Positions 33,276 to 43,651 of a stretch of 64,000 nucleotides of DNA are shown piece by piece (positions within the stretch are counted from its first letter, which is position 1; each line of letters opens with the position of its first letter). Both the position numbers and the translations under genes were made by a program. The stretch is from positions 195,061 through 259,060 of the forward strand of contig ML996695.1 of assembly GCA_010356995.1 (NCBI GenBank), written 5' to 3'. The notes under the pieces are model-generated. The model saw only the letters and a program-made list of their open reading frames with translations, ran no database searches and was not told the origin of the DNA. The DNA comes from Trichodelitschia bisporula. Taxonomy: Eukaryota; Ascomycota; Dothideomycetes; Phaeotrichales; Phaeotrichaceae.

Positions 33276-34439
33276 TCAACAGCACTCCCCAAACTCAACC
33301 TCATCATCATCCCCCTCCCCATCATCAATATCCTCCTCCGCCCCCTCCCACCCCTCCAAAAACGCCCCCAAATTCGGCCCCAGCCTATCAAGCACATATC
33401 CCCCCTCAAGCAACAACACAGCCGGCCCACGAAATGACCTCCTAACCCTCTGCCCAATGACCTTATAATCCGGCGTATCCAGCGCAAACCCCCCCAGTGG
33501 ATCTAAGTGAAAAGTATCAAACCCCAGACTCACCAGCAGGCAATCCGGCTGAAAGCCATCTATAACCCTCAGCCCCCCCTCCAACTCCTCGACATACCTC
33601 TCCGCGGAGCACTTCACAGGCAGCGGAATATTAACATTCATGCCCTCGCCCGGCTCCTCACCCTCCTCCTCCTCCGCCCCCGTGTAATACGGATACTCGT
33701 CCTTGCCATGCAAACTGACGTACATGACGTCCTGATCCTCGTAATAAACACCCTGCGTCCCATTCCCATGATGAAAATCCAGATCCAAAATCGCAATCTG
33801 CGAATTCACCCCGTTTAGCGCCCGCACCGCCGCCACCGCCACGACGGCATTATTAACATAGCAATAACCCCCTGCCTGCGTCGTGGTACAATGGTGTCCA
33901 GGCGGCCTCGTCAGCGCCAGCACACTGAGTTTATTTTCCTCATCCCCATCGCCCAGAACCGCTCGCACCCCCTCCACCGCCAGCCCCGCACTCGCCCTCG
34001 TCGCCGCCCACGTTCCAGCCCCAATGCCGCTGCTCATATCAAACGCAAACCATCCGAGCCGGGCCCAGGGATCGGACGGCGCCTTGGAGGGGCCAAGATC
34101 TCTGGGCGGAAAACATTCCGGCAGCAGACTCGCCGAAGTGTCGATCAGGCCTGCGGCAGCGGCAGAGGCGTGCACAGTGCGCAGGTGCGCGAGGTAGTCT
34201 GCCTTGTGGGTTATGGCGAGGAGACGGTCGAGATCGAGGCCGTCGGTGGCGGGGGGACAGGGGGAAGATGGGGAGTGCTCGGGCGGCGCGTGGATGGTGC
34301 GGACTTCGTGATGTGTTGTTGCGAGGTAGGATAGGATGCTGGTGATGCGCTCAGGAGACTCGAGGGCGGGGATGAGGGATGAGCCGAGCAGCTCGACTGT
34401 TTGATGGGTGAGGGTCGTGGGGTCGTGGAGGACGAGCAT
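33276..34439 (-). CDS. histone-deacetylase-fold amidohydrolase (class II HDAC / acetylpolyamine type)
   Basis: Single exon, 387 residues, ATG at 34439. The protein has the arginase/deacetylase fold signature and should hydrolyse an acetyl-amide (histone, other protein or acetylpolyamine) with a Zn ion. The catalytic His pair is in PPGHH (182-183). Metal ligands are in DLDFHHGNGTQ (Asp 219, His/Asp pair about 221-224) and FDTFHLDPLGGF (Asp 308). LLLEGGYVL provides the active-site Gly-Gly-Tyr. GGYCYVNNAVVA is also a family block. It is shorter than nuclear Hda1-type enzymes and lacks an extra C-terminal domain, ending in an acidic tail, so it is more like small fungal HDAC-like proteins than Rpd3 or Hda1. 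An array of diverged tandem repeats lies directly upstream. Confidence 0.85.
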   Translation of the reverse strand: MLVLHDPTTLTHQTVELLGSSLIPALESPERITSILSYLATTHHEVRTIHAPPEHSPSSPCPPATDGLDLDRLLAITHKADYLAHLRTVHASAAAAGLIDTSASLLPECFPPRDLGPSKAPSDPWARLGWFAFDMSSGIGAGTWAATRASAGLAVEGVRAVLGDGDEENKLSVLALTRPPGHHCTTTQAGGYCYVNNAVVAVAAVRALNGVNSQIAILDLDFHHGNGTQGVYYEDQDVMYVSLHGKDEYPYYTGAEEEEGEEPGEGMNVNIPLPVKCSAERYVEELEGGLRVIDGFQPDCLLVSLGFDTFHLDPLGGFALDTPDYKVIGQRVRRSFRGPAVLLLEGGYVLDRLGPNLGAFLEGWEGAEEDIDDGEGDDDEVEFGECC

Positions 34440-35175
34440 GGCGACGGATTGACAGTTTGTGGGTCGCCTGGTGGAGAGGTGTGCGATGCAGCGGTGATAT
34501 TAGCGGTCGACGTTACAGCGATCCAAGGAAGGCGACGAAGCCCACTCAAATGGTGAAGGGGCCACACTCGTGGTTCACCCGTCGGGAGCTCCGCAGAGAC
34601 GTGTCCGATATGCAGCGGTGATGACGTTTGGTGTTCTACAGTCCAAGTAAAGCGACGAAGGTGGTCGCTGTTGGTTCATCCAGCGGAGCTTCACAGACGT
34701 GCATGCAATATGTAGCAGTGATGAGAGTCCTCCAGGTCGGTCTTGCTGCGACCCAAGCAAACAACGAAGGTGAATTGAATGATGGAAACGACGCTCTTGA
34801 TTCAACCCAGCGGAGGATGGCGGACGTGTGCAACAAACAGTAATGATAACGGTGACGTGGGGCGGAAAAGAAGATACGCTGAGCATTCAATCAGCCCCAC
34901 CACCCCCGCAACGGTACTTCCTTCCCCCGTCGCGCGCACCGATCTCGGCCACCACGATCCCACACTGCGCCGCAATCGCAAGCCGCGCCCTCCCGGGACG
35001 GATGTACCCGAGTCGGCAATGCCGCGTCACGTGAACAACCGCGAGAATGCTCAGCCTCGCCCACTAGAACTATTGGACTGCGAATAGAACAGCACATTAA
35101 ACGACTTGCCATGTACAGTATACATGTTCCTACTCGCTAGATCTCACAGAAGCCACAGTATCCCACACGCCCCAG
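34440..35175. other. promoter region of the HDAC-like gene with tandem repeats
   Basis: Seven hundred bases between two minus-strand genes. Most of it is a three-unit diverged tandem repeat described separately. The rest is the 3' flank of the sphingosine-1-phosphate lyase gene. Confidence 0.5.
34486..34860. repeat. three diverged tandem repeat units of 100-126 bp
   Basis: Units start near 34486, 34609 and 34709, with a partial fourth near 34835. Shared blocks in order are GCAGCGGTGATGA, CCAAG-AA followed by CGACGAAGGTG, and TTCACCCAGCGGAGCT followed by CAGACGTGT. Unit lengths are about 123, 100 and 126 bp. Confidence 0.65.
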
Positions 35176-36918
35176 CTAAGCCTTATACAGCGTATCCAAA
35201 AACGTGTTCAACAACTCCACCACAACACTCTTATTCGGAAAACTCCCCGCCACGCCATACAGCGCCGCCGTATCCCCCTTCTTCGTCTTCGGCGCGCGCC
35301 CCTCCGCAATCTCCTTCCTTTCCGCCTCGCCCACCTCCGCCACACACGCCCGCAAATCATTCAGCAGATCATCCACCGCCCCTGCAACCGGCAGCGTCAC
35401 CGCCACATGCACCGCCGGCGGATCCTGCAGCGCATTGAGATGCCAACCGCGCGCGCTCATTGCATCCGCAATGGCGTAGACGTCCAGCCCGACGGCGCGG
35501 AACGAGACGACGCTAACGAGCGGCCGCCCTAGGACGCGCAGCTCGGCGGACAGGAGCGGGTCCTCGCGGATGGCTTCCTCGAGACGCCGCGCGGCGCCGA
35601 CAATCGTGTGGCACGCGGAGATATACCCCGCCTCGCCCGTGCGCATCAAGCTCGCCCAGCACCCAGCAATAAGAGCGCCGGGGCGCGACCCAGCGACCGA
35701 GGGCGAGCCGTACACGCCGCCGGGCCAGTTGGGGGTGACAAAGTACTGGTACTGGCGCAGGGAGGAGTCACGGTAGAGCACGGTGCTATTGCCCTTGGGC
35801 GCGAAGCCGTATTTGTGCGTGTCGACGCTGATGCTGGTGACGCCGGGGAGGCGGAAGTCGAAGGGTTCGGTTGGGAAGCCGGCTTTGGCGAGGAAGGGCA
35901 TGAGGAAGGAGCCGAGGCAGCAGTCGACGTGGAGCGGGATGTGCTTTTTGACGGCGAGGCGGGAGAGGGCGGTTAGGTCGTCGATGATGCCGTGTGGGAA
36001 GTTGGGCGCTGAGCCGACGAGGAGGATGGTGTTGGGGTTGATGAGGCGTGAGACGGAGGGGATGTGCACTTTGTATGAGGGCGCGGGGCACTTGACTAGA
36101 TGCACTTTGATGCCGAAGTACTCACTGGCCTTGAGGAAGGCGGCATGGGCGGTATTGGGGAGGATCCTGCGCTGTCAGTAGAGAACGCGTACGAAAAGGA
36201 CCGAGACTCAAAACATACATCTCCGGCTTCCTGACTCCGCGCTCGTGATATGCCTTCTGGCGCGCACTCAAGCAAGCCATGAGAATGGACTCCGTGCCAC
36301 CGCTGGTGCTCACACCCCCCGCACCATCAGGCGCATTGAACAGCGAGAGCACCATAGCGACAATCTCTGCCTCCATCTTGCGCACAGCCGGAAAGACATC
36401 CGGATGAATCGGATTAGCGACCGTAAACAATCCAAACGCCTCCGTCTGCAGCTTCGCCAAGTCCTCGCCGCCATGATACACAGCCCCGCTCACGCGTCCC
36501 TCCTCCCACCTCGTATGCTCCATGCCCGCCAGACGCGCCAACTCCTCGCGCACCCGCTCATCCGTCCATCCCTCGTCCGGGAGGCGCAAGTGCCGCTCCA
36601 CGCCCGGTCCCGACGGTACGAGTTTGCGCTCAAGATTGATTTTCGCTTCCGCGATTTGCGTGGCCACCTTATCGCGCACACCAGGTAGCCGCAGGAAGAT
36701 GCCGTAGAGCGAGCGGCGAATCGAGGCGTAGAGAGAGACGGTAAGACCAATGGGGCCGCGGCCCTTCAATGCGTAGAAAGCGCGACGCGTCAGTCGGAGG
36801 AGGAAGAGAACAAAGACGATGTTGCGAATGCTGCTTTGGGTTAAAGACGGGAAATGGAAGCGTCGCGCGGGGCTTACATGTCGAGGTTGAGCGCAACGAG
36901 CTGGCGCTGTCTCGCCAT
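35176..36918 (-). CDS. DPL1: sphingosine-1-phosphate lyase
   Basis: Exons 36918-36878, 36830-36219 and 36166-35176 encode 547 residues. This PLP enzyme of the ER cleaves long-chain base phosphates to a fatty aldehyde and phosphoethanolamine, the exit step of sphingolipid breakdown. Splicing creates the N-terminus MARQRQLVALNLDIIRNIVF, leading into a hydrophobic anchor (RNIVFVLFLLRL) typical of this enzyme. The catalytic domain includes RVSGAVYHGGEDL, FNAPDGAGGVSTSGGTESIL, ILPNTAHAAFLKASEYF, HVDCCLGSFLMPF and the PLP-binding site SVDTHKYGFAPKG with Lys 336. The donor at the second intron is GTATGT, which joins EM to ILPNTAHAAF. The unspliced frame starts at TTG and lacks the proper N-terminus. 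Length is slightly under the yeast enzyme. Confidence 0.9.
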
Positions 36919-37435
36919 TTTGGGCGCAGCGTCCCGCAGGCTGATGGCTAACCTGGAAGAGCCAGGCATTGTGTTTGTGGGGGCGCAATGGATGAGAAGA
37001 TTCGAGTATTGCGTGGAGGTGGATGCTGGAAATCCTGGAAGTTTAACTTGGAGGCCTGGCCGGGTCCTGGTGGTTTGCGAGCGATGTCACTTTGTGGCGT
37101 CAATCACATGCGGGTAACGGACGGGAAGCCAAGCCCCGATCCCGAGACCCATTTTACTGCGCCACATGTGGCGAATGGCTGTGCACCAGCAATGAGAACA
37201 CAGTGCGAGGTATCGGAGACGGAAACGTTCAGTGCAGCTCGGCTTTGATTCACTCAAGTCTTACGGAGCAGAAACCCTCAACTCTACAACAACAGGGAGT
37301 ATCTCGTCAAAAGTCCCACCTTTTACCGGATCCACATCGGTCAAGGAGTACCGCCCAAACGCCCATATACATCGCATGCCGAAACCCCCATACCAACGAT
37401 GACTATGAATTCTCCGCTTGAACGCCCAAATAAAA
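36919..37435. other. intergenic region between DPL1-like and calcipressin genes
   Basis: Five hundred bases between two minus-strand genes; holds the DPL1 promoter and the calcipressin 3' flank. No further feature was seen. Confidence 0.4.
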
Positions 37436-38282
37436 TCAGTGCTCCATAAGCTCCACAGGCGGCCGTGTAGTGTGCGTGATCAGCGTACGCGGCTCCGCAG
37501 ACACCGGACTCTCCTCCGACTCATCCGTCGTATCCTCCACCGAGATCATGGGCAAATCGGGATCATCGCCGTGATCATCGGGGTGATAGACGAGAGTCGA
37601 GCTGCGGCTGCGGTTGCGCAAGTGGGCGGAGCGCAGTACATCCTCCTCGGGGCCGTTGGGGCGATTCAACTCGCGCAGCTTGGCCAGTGCTTCGGCCAAG
37701 TCGTCGGCGTGCACAGCCTTGTTGGGTGGTTCCTCGTTGCGCAACTCCCACCCATGCGGGGGCGAAGGCGGCGGCGAAATAAAGAAGAGCTTGTCGGCTT
37801 TGGGGAGCTTCAGGTGCTGCTCGTCCGGCATGCGGATCTCCGTATGTGTGCCAAAGTAGACGCGCGCGCGGGAACCGAGGATGTATTCGCCATCGAGCTT
37901 TTGGCGCGCAGCCGTGGCATGTTCCGTATTCGCGAACACGGCGATTATGCGGCGGAAAGACTTGAGCGGTGCCCAGCTCACGATGGTCGCGTGTTGGCCT
38001 ATGGCTTCGCGGATGCTCTCGAGCGTGAGGGTATCGAAAATGGCGATGTTGTCGAGATTCTGCGTTATTGTTAGCGCTGGCAGGTTTTGGCTGCGGGATG
38101 CGCGCGAAACTTACGGTGATGAGGAGAGTGTTTGACGGGGGCGCCGGGGTTATGAGCTGCGGAAGGTTTGACATATCCAACGTAAGAGGCGATGATGATC
38201 CGGAGGAGCGCCGACTGTAGAGAGAAGCCCGTTGAGGTGGCGAGAGTTGCGGGGAGGAGGCGGGAGAGTCGACGACAGCCAT
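37436..38282 (-). CDS. calcipressin, regulator of calcineurin
   Basis: Exons 38282-38115 and 38059-37436 encode 263 residues; the 55-bp intron has GTAAGT and a GCTAAC branch site. Calcipressins (RCAN/Rcn1) bind the phosphatase calcineurin and inhibit or help it according to their phosphorylation. The middle is an RRM-like fold (NTLLITNLDNIAIFDTLTLE, then SWAPLKSFRRIIAVFANTEH). The defining motif is FISPPPSPPHGWE, with the Ser-Pro sites that GSK3-type kinases use. A PMISVE stretch near the C-terminus resembles the PxIxIT calcineurin-docking motif. N-terminal 45 residues are Ser/Pro-rich. A TATAAA-type element lies about 50 bp upstream. Confidence 0.88.
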
Positions 38283-38333
38283 GACCGAGGAAGGTGAGTC
38301 TGTGAAGTGGGACTACGAAGCGGGAGGATGCTG

Positions 38334-38340
38334 TTTATAA
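38334..38340 (-). promoter_or_regulatory. TATA-like element of the calcipressin gene
   Basis: Read on the minus strand, TTATAAA lies about 50 bp upstream of the calcipressin ATG at 38282. It is a plausible core promoter element, though the spacing to the ATG is short. Confidence 0.35.
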
Positions 38341-39969
38341 AGGAAGGTGCGGTTTCTGTGCAGAGTGATGATGAGAAGAAGAGCCGGCTGCTGTGCAGTC
38401 TTATATGAGAAATGATAGAAGCGAGGTGAGGCAAAAGCGTTACGCGGCGGAGTTGACTGTGAATGGCTGCGGCAAGCCAATGACCTGGGCACCAGCACAG
38501 CCACTTCACACAGGAACGTGATGACCCCCAGTTGTCTCCGCCTGTGAGTGCCTTTGTGGGCCCCGGTTGAGCGACACAAATTGACTAGTACTGTGGTAGA
38601 CGAGGTTTGATGATGGTCTGTACAAGTCTAGAGTCCGCTGAAAAGACTCTTTCAACGACCAACCCCTTTCCAACTTCTTCTTCGTCCTCTGCTCCGCCTC
38701 TTTCGTGTCAGGGAACCAGGAACACTAGTAACATATCGCTTCTTCCTGGATTCATAAGGGAGACAAATCAAAATTCCGAGAGCAGCTCCCGAGGCAGCCC
38801 AAGGCATTCTTTTGCACTTTCCCTGCAACAATCCTGTGCTCAACCTTCTGGCTAAGGCATGTTGTCCTTGTGTGTGTAGCGTCTCACCTGCCCCAAACGA
38901 CAACACCCTCACACACAAGTACCATCAAGAGATCATCTTCCAGGTCATCAGAAGGCGCAGCACTCTGCTCACGGTTACGAGGCAGGACGACGTTGACGAC
39001 GAATATGACTTTACTAGGTTGAGGAAGCCCGGGCACGCCTGGATAATACCTTGACGTCTAAAGAGAATTTGTAGCGGACAATCGAAACAACTGCCCAGGG
39101 CTTCTTAAACCCAAGGATCAGCCAGCAGACGACTCCACAAAATGCCGACCACTCCAACGTATAAGACGTCGTGTGGACTCTGGATTTCCATCTTGGCTGC
39201 GCAATCCGAAAGGTAGCGACCTCGCTAGCGGCATCTAAGCATTCCGCAGTTGCTCCCCCCCCAGTCCTACGGGCCGCCCCACACCACAACCGGTACGCCC
39301 TCGGCCTGCGGAGTATCAAGCCGCGATTTGATTTGTACTAGACGACCGTTGACGCGCAATGCCGTTGTGGCGGGGTAGACTTTGCTGAGTCGCTGATGTC
39401 CCCGCTGATACACTACTCCCGTACTCGCTGATGCTTCTGCTGATAAGAGGGAGGCGCATCGAGTCATCCGCATCCCCAATGCACATCAACTCGCCTCGTC
39501 CCTTCGGTGAGTCTTCTTCCGTTACGCCATATCACAGCATCAAACACTTTAGCGATGCCGGACGTATGCTGCAAGGAACTCGCCGATATCACGTGCTACT
39601 TGCATGCTACGAGACGTTGTGAGTGGTCGAGGCTGGGCCGCGTATCCGCTGTTGACCAGGCTTTGCAGCCTCGACGAGCCAAAGCAGCAAAGCCTTCCCC
39701 GAGGGGCCTCACCCCAACTGGTCCCAAGGTCGTTCCCCGCTGCTGCAGCAAGCCCATGATGTCGTTCGCCGACGCCCTTGCTCCTCACATGGTGCGGTGA
39801 CTGCAAACCCGCTTTCCGCTGCCCGCTCTTTGCCTGCGTGATGTCCCGCCAATTACTCACCTCTCTTCCACTTTTCTTTCTCTTCTTCTCTTTCTCGCCT
39901 TGATATCAACGAGCAAGTTTCTCCACCCCCCTCGTCTCTTGGTTTCCATTTTCATCCGCGTTGCCCAGC
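38341..39969. other. 1.6-kb intergenic region
   Basis: Divergent spacing between calcipressin and the MFS carrier. A minus-strand frame at 39267-39479 has a protein-like stretch (TTALRVNGRLVQIKSRL) but no ATG context, motif or splice site, so it is not called. A pyrimidine-rich tract (39868-39900) immediately precedes the MFS gene start. Confidence 0.4.
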
Positions 39970-41583
39970 ATGAAGAATGATCGAGACTCTCGGCCGGAGC
40001 CCAAGCTCCCAATCCAGCAGCTCACGGTGCTCTCCATCCTGCGCCTCGCCGAGCCCATAGCCCTGACCAGCGTTTTCCCGTACTTGCCCGAGATGATCGA
40101 GTCGTTTGGCGTACATTCAACCGATGTCGCCAAATGGACTGGTATCACGTCCGCCATCTTCTCCATCAGCCAGTGCTTGACCGCCATACCATGGGGCCGC
40201 GCCTCAGACAAGTATGGCCGCAAGCCAATTATCCTGCTCGCCATGACCTGCGCCCTGACTTCGAGCCTGTTCTTTGGCTTCTCCACGAGCCTGCGCTGGG
40301 CAATCATTGCGAGAGCCCTATCCGGCGCATCCAACGGCAACGTCGGCATCTTGCGGACGACGGTGGCGGAAATGGTCCCGGAAAAATCGCTTCAGCCCCG
40401 CGCCTTCTCCACACTACCGCTCATCTGGCAGGTCGGCAGCATCGTCGGGCCCATTCTCGGCGGCAGCCTCGCCTCCCCGGCATCCAAGATGCCGGAGATA
40501 TTCGGGAATAGCAAGTTCCTGCGAAAATACCCCTTCGCTTTGCCGAACCTAGTGAACTCCGTTTTCTTCGCCATAGGCCTCTCGGCTGGTATCTTTTTCC
40601 TCAAGGAATCGCTAGAGACGAAGAAGCACCGCCGCGACTATGGCCGCATGCTCGGCAGGTACATCACACGTCCCTTCAGCCGCGGGTATAAGGCATTGCC
40701 ATCCGACGACTTCGATGGTGGTTACGCGGCCAAGCACCCGAAGACACCGCCTGTGCCACCGCCTTCGTACCGCTCCGTCTTTACCCGTCAATCTTGCATC
40801 ACCCTAGCGGCGTACACGATTCTCGCCCTCCACGGCTCGGCCCACGACCAGCTGATCACGGTGTACATGCATCTTGCGCCCGCCAACCCGGCAACCACGC
40901 CCAAAGACGCCTTCCTCCCCGGCGGCTTCGGGCTGGACTCGGGGCGCATCGGCATCCTGTTCACCATCTACGGTATCTTCAGCATGGTAGCGCAGTTCGC
41001 AGTGTTCCCGCCCGTGGCGTCGCGCTACGGCGCGCTCAAGTGCTTCCGCTTGTGCACAATTGTGTTCCCGCTCATGTACATGGCGACGCCGTTTACCATC
41101 CTAGCGCCAACGCCGTTCTTGAAGGAGGTATCATTGCTAGCGGTGATGATGACCAAGGCGATGGCGGCGGTTTTTGCCTTCCCTTGCGTTACCATTTTGA
41201 TGACGAATTCGGCGAGTAGTTTGAGGGTACTTGGGACTCTGAACGGTGTTGCGACGGCGCTGTCGGCGGTGGGCCGCGCGTGTGGCCCGTATATGTCTGG
41301 TAGGGCGTTTACGTGGGGCATTGAGCATGGGAATGGCTGTGCGGGGTGGGCTGTGCTGGCGGTTTGCGCGGTGCCGGGGCATTTTATTACTTATTGGCTG
41401 CGGGACCAGCCGGGGTTTGGCGAGGAAAAGGATGAGGGCATCAAGCTTGAAGACAGGCGGGAAATGGAGGAGGCGTTCCGGGAAGGGGAGTTCGAGGTTG
41501 GCGATGACGAGGGTGAGGATATTGAGGCGCAGGATGCGCCTTTGTTGAGCGAGGCGGCGCGGGAGAAGGAGTGGAGGGGTTGA
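39970..41583 (+). CDS. major facilitator superfamily transporter
   Basis: Single exon, 537 residues, ATG at 39970 (an upstream in-frame TTG at 39961 is ignored). A 12-helix MFS carrier of the fungal group related to yeast YCR023C and plant zinc-induced facilitators. Family signs are the LPIQQLTVLSILRLAEPIAL opening in TM1, the A-loop GRASDKYGRKPII between TM2 and TM3, GASNGNVGILRTTVAEMV in TM4, GPILGGSLASP in TM5 and, in the second half, FTIYGIFSMVAQF and SRYGALKCFRL. A long cytosolic loop between TM6 and TM7 and an acidic tail (EGEFEVGDDEGEDIEAQD) complete it. Substrate cannot be inferred. Confidence 0.85.
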   Translation: MKNDRDSRPEPKLPIQQLTVLSILRLAEPIALTSVFPYLPEMIESFGVHSTDVAKWTGITSAIFSISQCLTAIPWGRASDKYGRKPIILLAMTCALTSSLFFGFSTSLRWAIIARALSGASNGNVGILRTTVAEMVPEKSLQPRAFSTLPLIWQVGSIVGPILGGSLASPASKMPEIFGNSKFLRKYPFALPNLVNSVFFAIGLSAGIFFLKESLETKKHRRDYGRMLGRYITRPFSRGYKALPSDDFDGGYAAKHPKTPPVPPPSYRSVFTRQSCITLAAYTILALHGSAHDQLITVYMHLAPANPATTPKDAFLPGGFGLDSGRIGILFTIYGIFSMVAQFAVFPPVASRYGALKCFRLCTIVFPLMYMATPFTILAPTPFLKEVSLLAVMMTKAMAAVFAFPCVTILMTNSASSLRVLGTLNGVATALSAVGRACGPYMSGRAFTWGIEHGNGCAGWAVLAVCAVPGHFITYWLRDQPGFGEEKDEGIKLEDRREMEEAFREGEFEVGDDEGEDIEAQDAPLLSEAAREKEWRG

Positions 41584-42182
41584 ATTCTGCTTTGGACAAT
41601 TTTGGCGAATGGGCATTTCAGGTGCAGAATATGATGGCACTGGGACGAGGGGCATGATGAGTTGGCGTCTTACGAGGTGTTACGGATTGCTAGATTCGGG
41701 CTTTGGGTGACGATGGGTTATGGCGCTGGATATATGGCAGTGTTCGGCTGCTGACGGATGTTGGTATGTGGGCGGTGGATCAGCATGGACTCCTGGGAAT
41801 GGGAATGAGGGATAGGCGACTACCAGAAATACACGCATTTAGGAATGAACTAGTGTCTTCAGTAAGTAGCATGGAATAAGGAGCTTGCGATGTTGTGGTG
41901 TTGAAATCAGCCTTGTGTTTCCCCAGCACCGTGCACAGGCCTCTCTGCGCGTCACGTGCACTGTGTCAAGGCACGGACAAGGGACTCGCCGCATCCAGAA
42001 CTCGAACTCAACACCACCCACTACGGACCAAACCCTCCACTTCCCAACCCCATACATTACCCCCACCAGGGTCGACGCAAAGACAGCGCTACACACACAG
42101 TTGCTTAGCGACTCGAGATCCGTCGTACCCCCCGGTACACTCCCTCTCGTACCGCGCATCTCATCCCCCCACCGCCGCAGCC
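41584..42182. other. intergenic region before RPB3
   Basis: Six hundred bases between two + strand genes. The part after 41940 is C-rich and pyrimidine-rich and leads into the RPB3 start. No gene seen. Confidence 0.45.
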
Positions 42183-43276
42183 ATGGACTACGACATGCTG
42201 CCCGTGGAGGGCGAATCCGGCCCCATAGTAACCATCAAAGAGGTGCACCTCACCCCCCCCCTCTCTCAAACACCAACTAACCCACCAAGGCCGACCCGCA
42301 AAGTGTGCAACTCGTCCTCCGCAACGTGGACCTCTCCTTCGCCAACTCCCTCCGCCGCGTCGCCCTCTCCGAAGTCCCAACCATCGCCATCGATCTCGTG
42401 GAAGTAGAAGCCAACACCAGTGTCCTCGCCGACGAATTCATCTGCCACCGCCTGGGCCTCGTCCCGCTGAACAGCAAGGGCGTGGACGATCTGCGGTACA
42501 CGCGCGACTGCGACTGCGAGCAGTACTGCGAGTACTGCAGCGTGACCCTGACGCTGCATGCGCGCTGCTCGAGCGCGGATATCATGCATGTGTTTGCGCG
42601 CGACCTGGTTGTGTCTGAGGGGAGGCCGAATGAGTGGGTGGGGACGCCGGTTATTGTGGATCCAGAGGGCAAGGGCGTGCTTATTGCGAAGCTGCGCAAG
42701 GGGCAGGAGATTCGCATGAAGTGTGTTGCGAAGAAGGGCATTGCGAAGGAGCATGCGAAGTGGGCGCCGACCGCGGCGGTGGAGTTCGAGTATGATCCGC
42801 ATAACAAGCTGCGCCATCTGGATCTCTGGTATGAGGAAGACGCGAAGACGGAATGGTATGCCCGCCCCCCCCCCCTTCCTGACCCCACACTGATCCCCAG
42901 GCCCCTCTCCGAAAACGCCCAGTGGGAAGACCCCGCGCAAGAAGGCGAGCCGTTCAACTACGACGCCGTGCCAGAAACCTTCTACATGCGCTTCGAAACC
43001 GTCGGCACCATCGAGCCGGACGCCTGCTTCCAGCAAACCGTCAAAGTGCTGCAGCAGAAGCTCGCCGAAGTCATCGGTGCCCTGGCAGGCAATGATCAAA
43101 ACGGCGTGAACGGCGACGCGGGCGGATACAGTCCTGCGGGTCCGAATGGTGTGGGGCATGATGCTGGGTACACGACGCCGTATGCCGCGGGGGCGCCCGG
43201 GGGTATGACGGCTTGGGGCGGGGCGCAGACGCCGTATGCGCCTACGACGCCGTATGGCGGGGCGAATGGGTTCTAG
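42183..43276 (+). CDS. RPB3: RNA polymerase II subunit RPB3
   Basis: Exons 42183-42242, 42290-42855 and 42901-43276 encode 333 residues. RPB3 is the alpha-like assembly subunit of RNA polymerase II and pairs with RPB11. Matching blocks are VQLVLRNVDLSFANSLRRVA, EVPTIAIDLVEVEANTSVLA and DEFICHRLGLVPL. The zinc site is CDCEQYCEYC (Cys 94, 96, 100, 103, C-x-C-x3-C-x2-C). FMRFETVGTIEPD-like text (YMRFETVGTIEPDACF) closes the core. The second intron is 45 bp without a stop, so the frame is open through it; splicing restores KTEWPLSENAQWED. The C-terminal tail of about 55 residues is rich in Gly, Tyr, Pro and Thr, longer than in yeast. Confidence 0.92.
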
Positions 43277-43651
43277 ACGAGGACGCGGGTGCAGGCGGTT
43301 TTCATTGTATTTGCATGGCTTGGGGGTGCTAGACGGAGTGCGTCTGGCGTTTGGGTGTTCATGATTATTGTACCAGTAGGTCGGGGCAGGTAAAAGTGTC
43401 AAAGTAATGGAGTGTCCATGTCATCAATTCGACCCATTTTTTGGGTTTGAGATATGCGTATATGGTACATTTTTTTTTATCTCGGGGACGGGCTGGAGCG
43501 CGCTGTTCCAGCGGTCCCCGAGATGCGTAACCGGAGAGGAGAAATTATGTACACGGTCAAAGGAGTGCAACGCCAGCCGCTCTATGCATGCACCCGTACC
43601 CATCTCCGCGTCTGTCGTTGCGTCGTGCATTTTTTTTCGTGTCGAGTGTGT
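43277..43651. other. convergent region between RPB3 and MGE1
   Basis: Three hundred and seventy bases between two 3' ends. It has two poly(T) runs (near 43470 and 43630), which may serve 3'-end formation on either strand. No gene seen. Confidence 0.45.
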
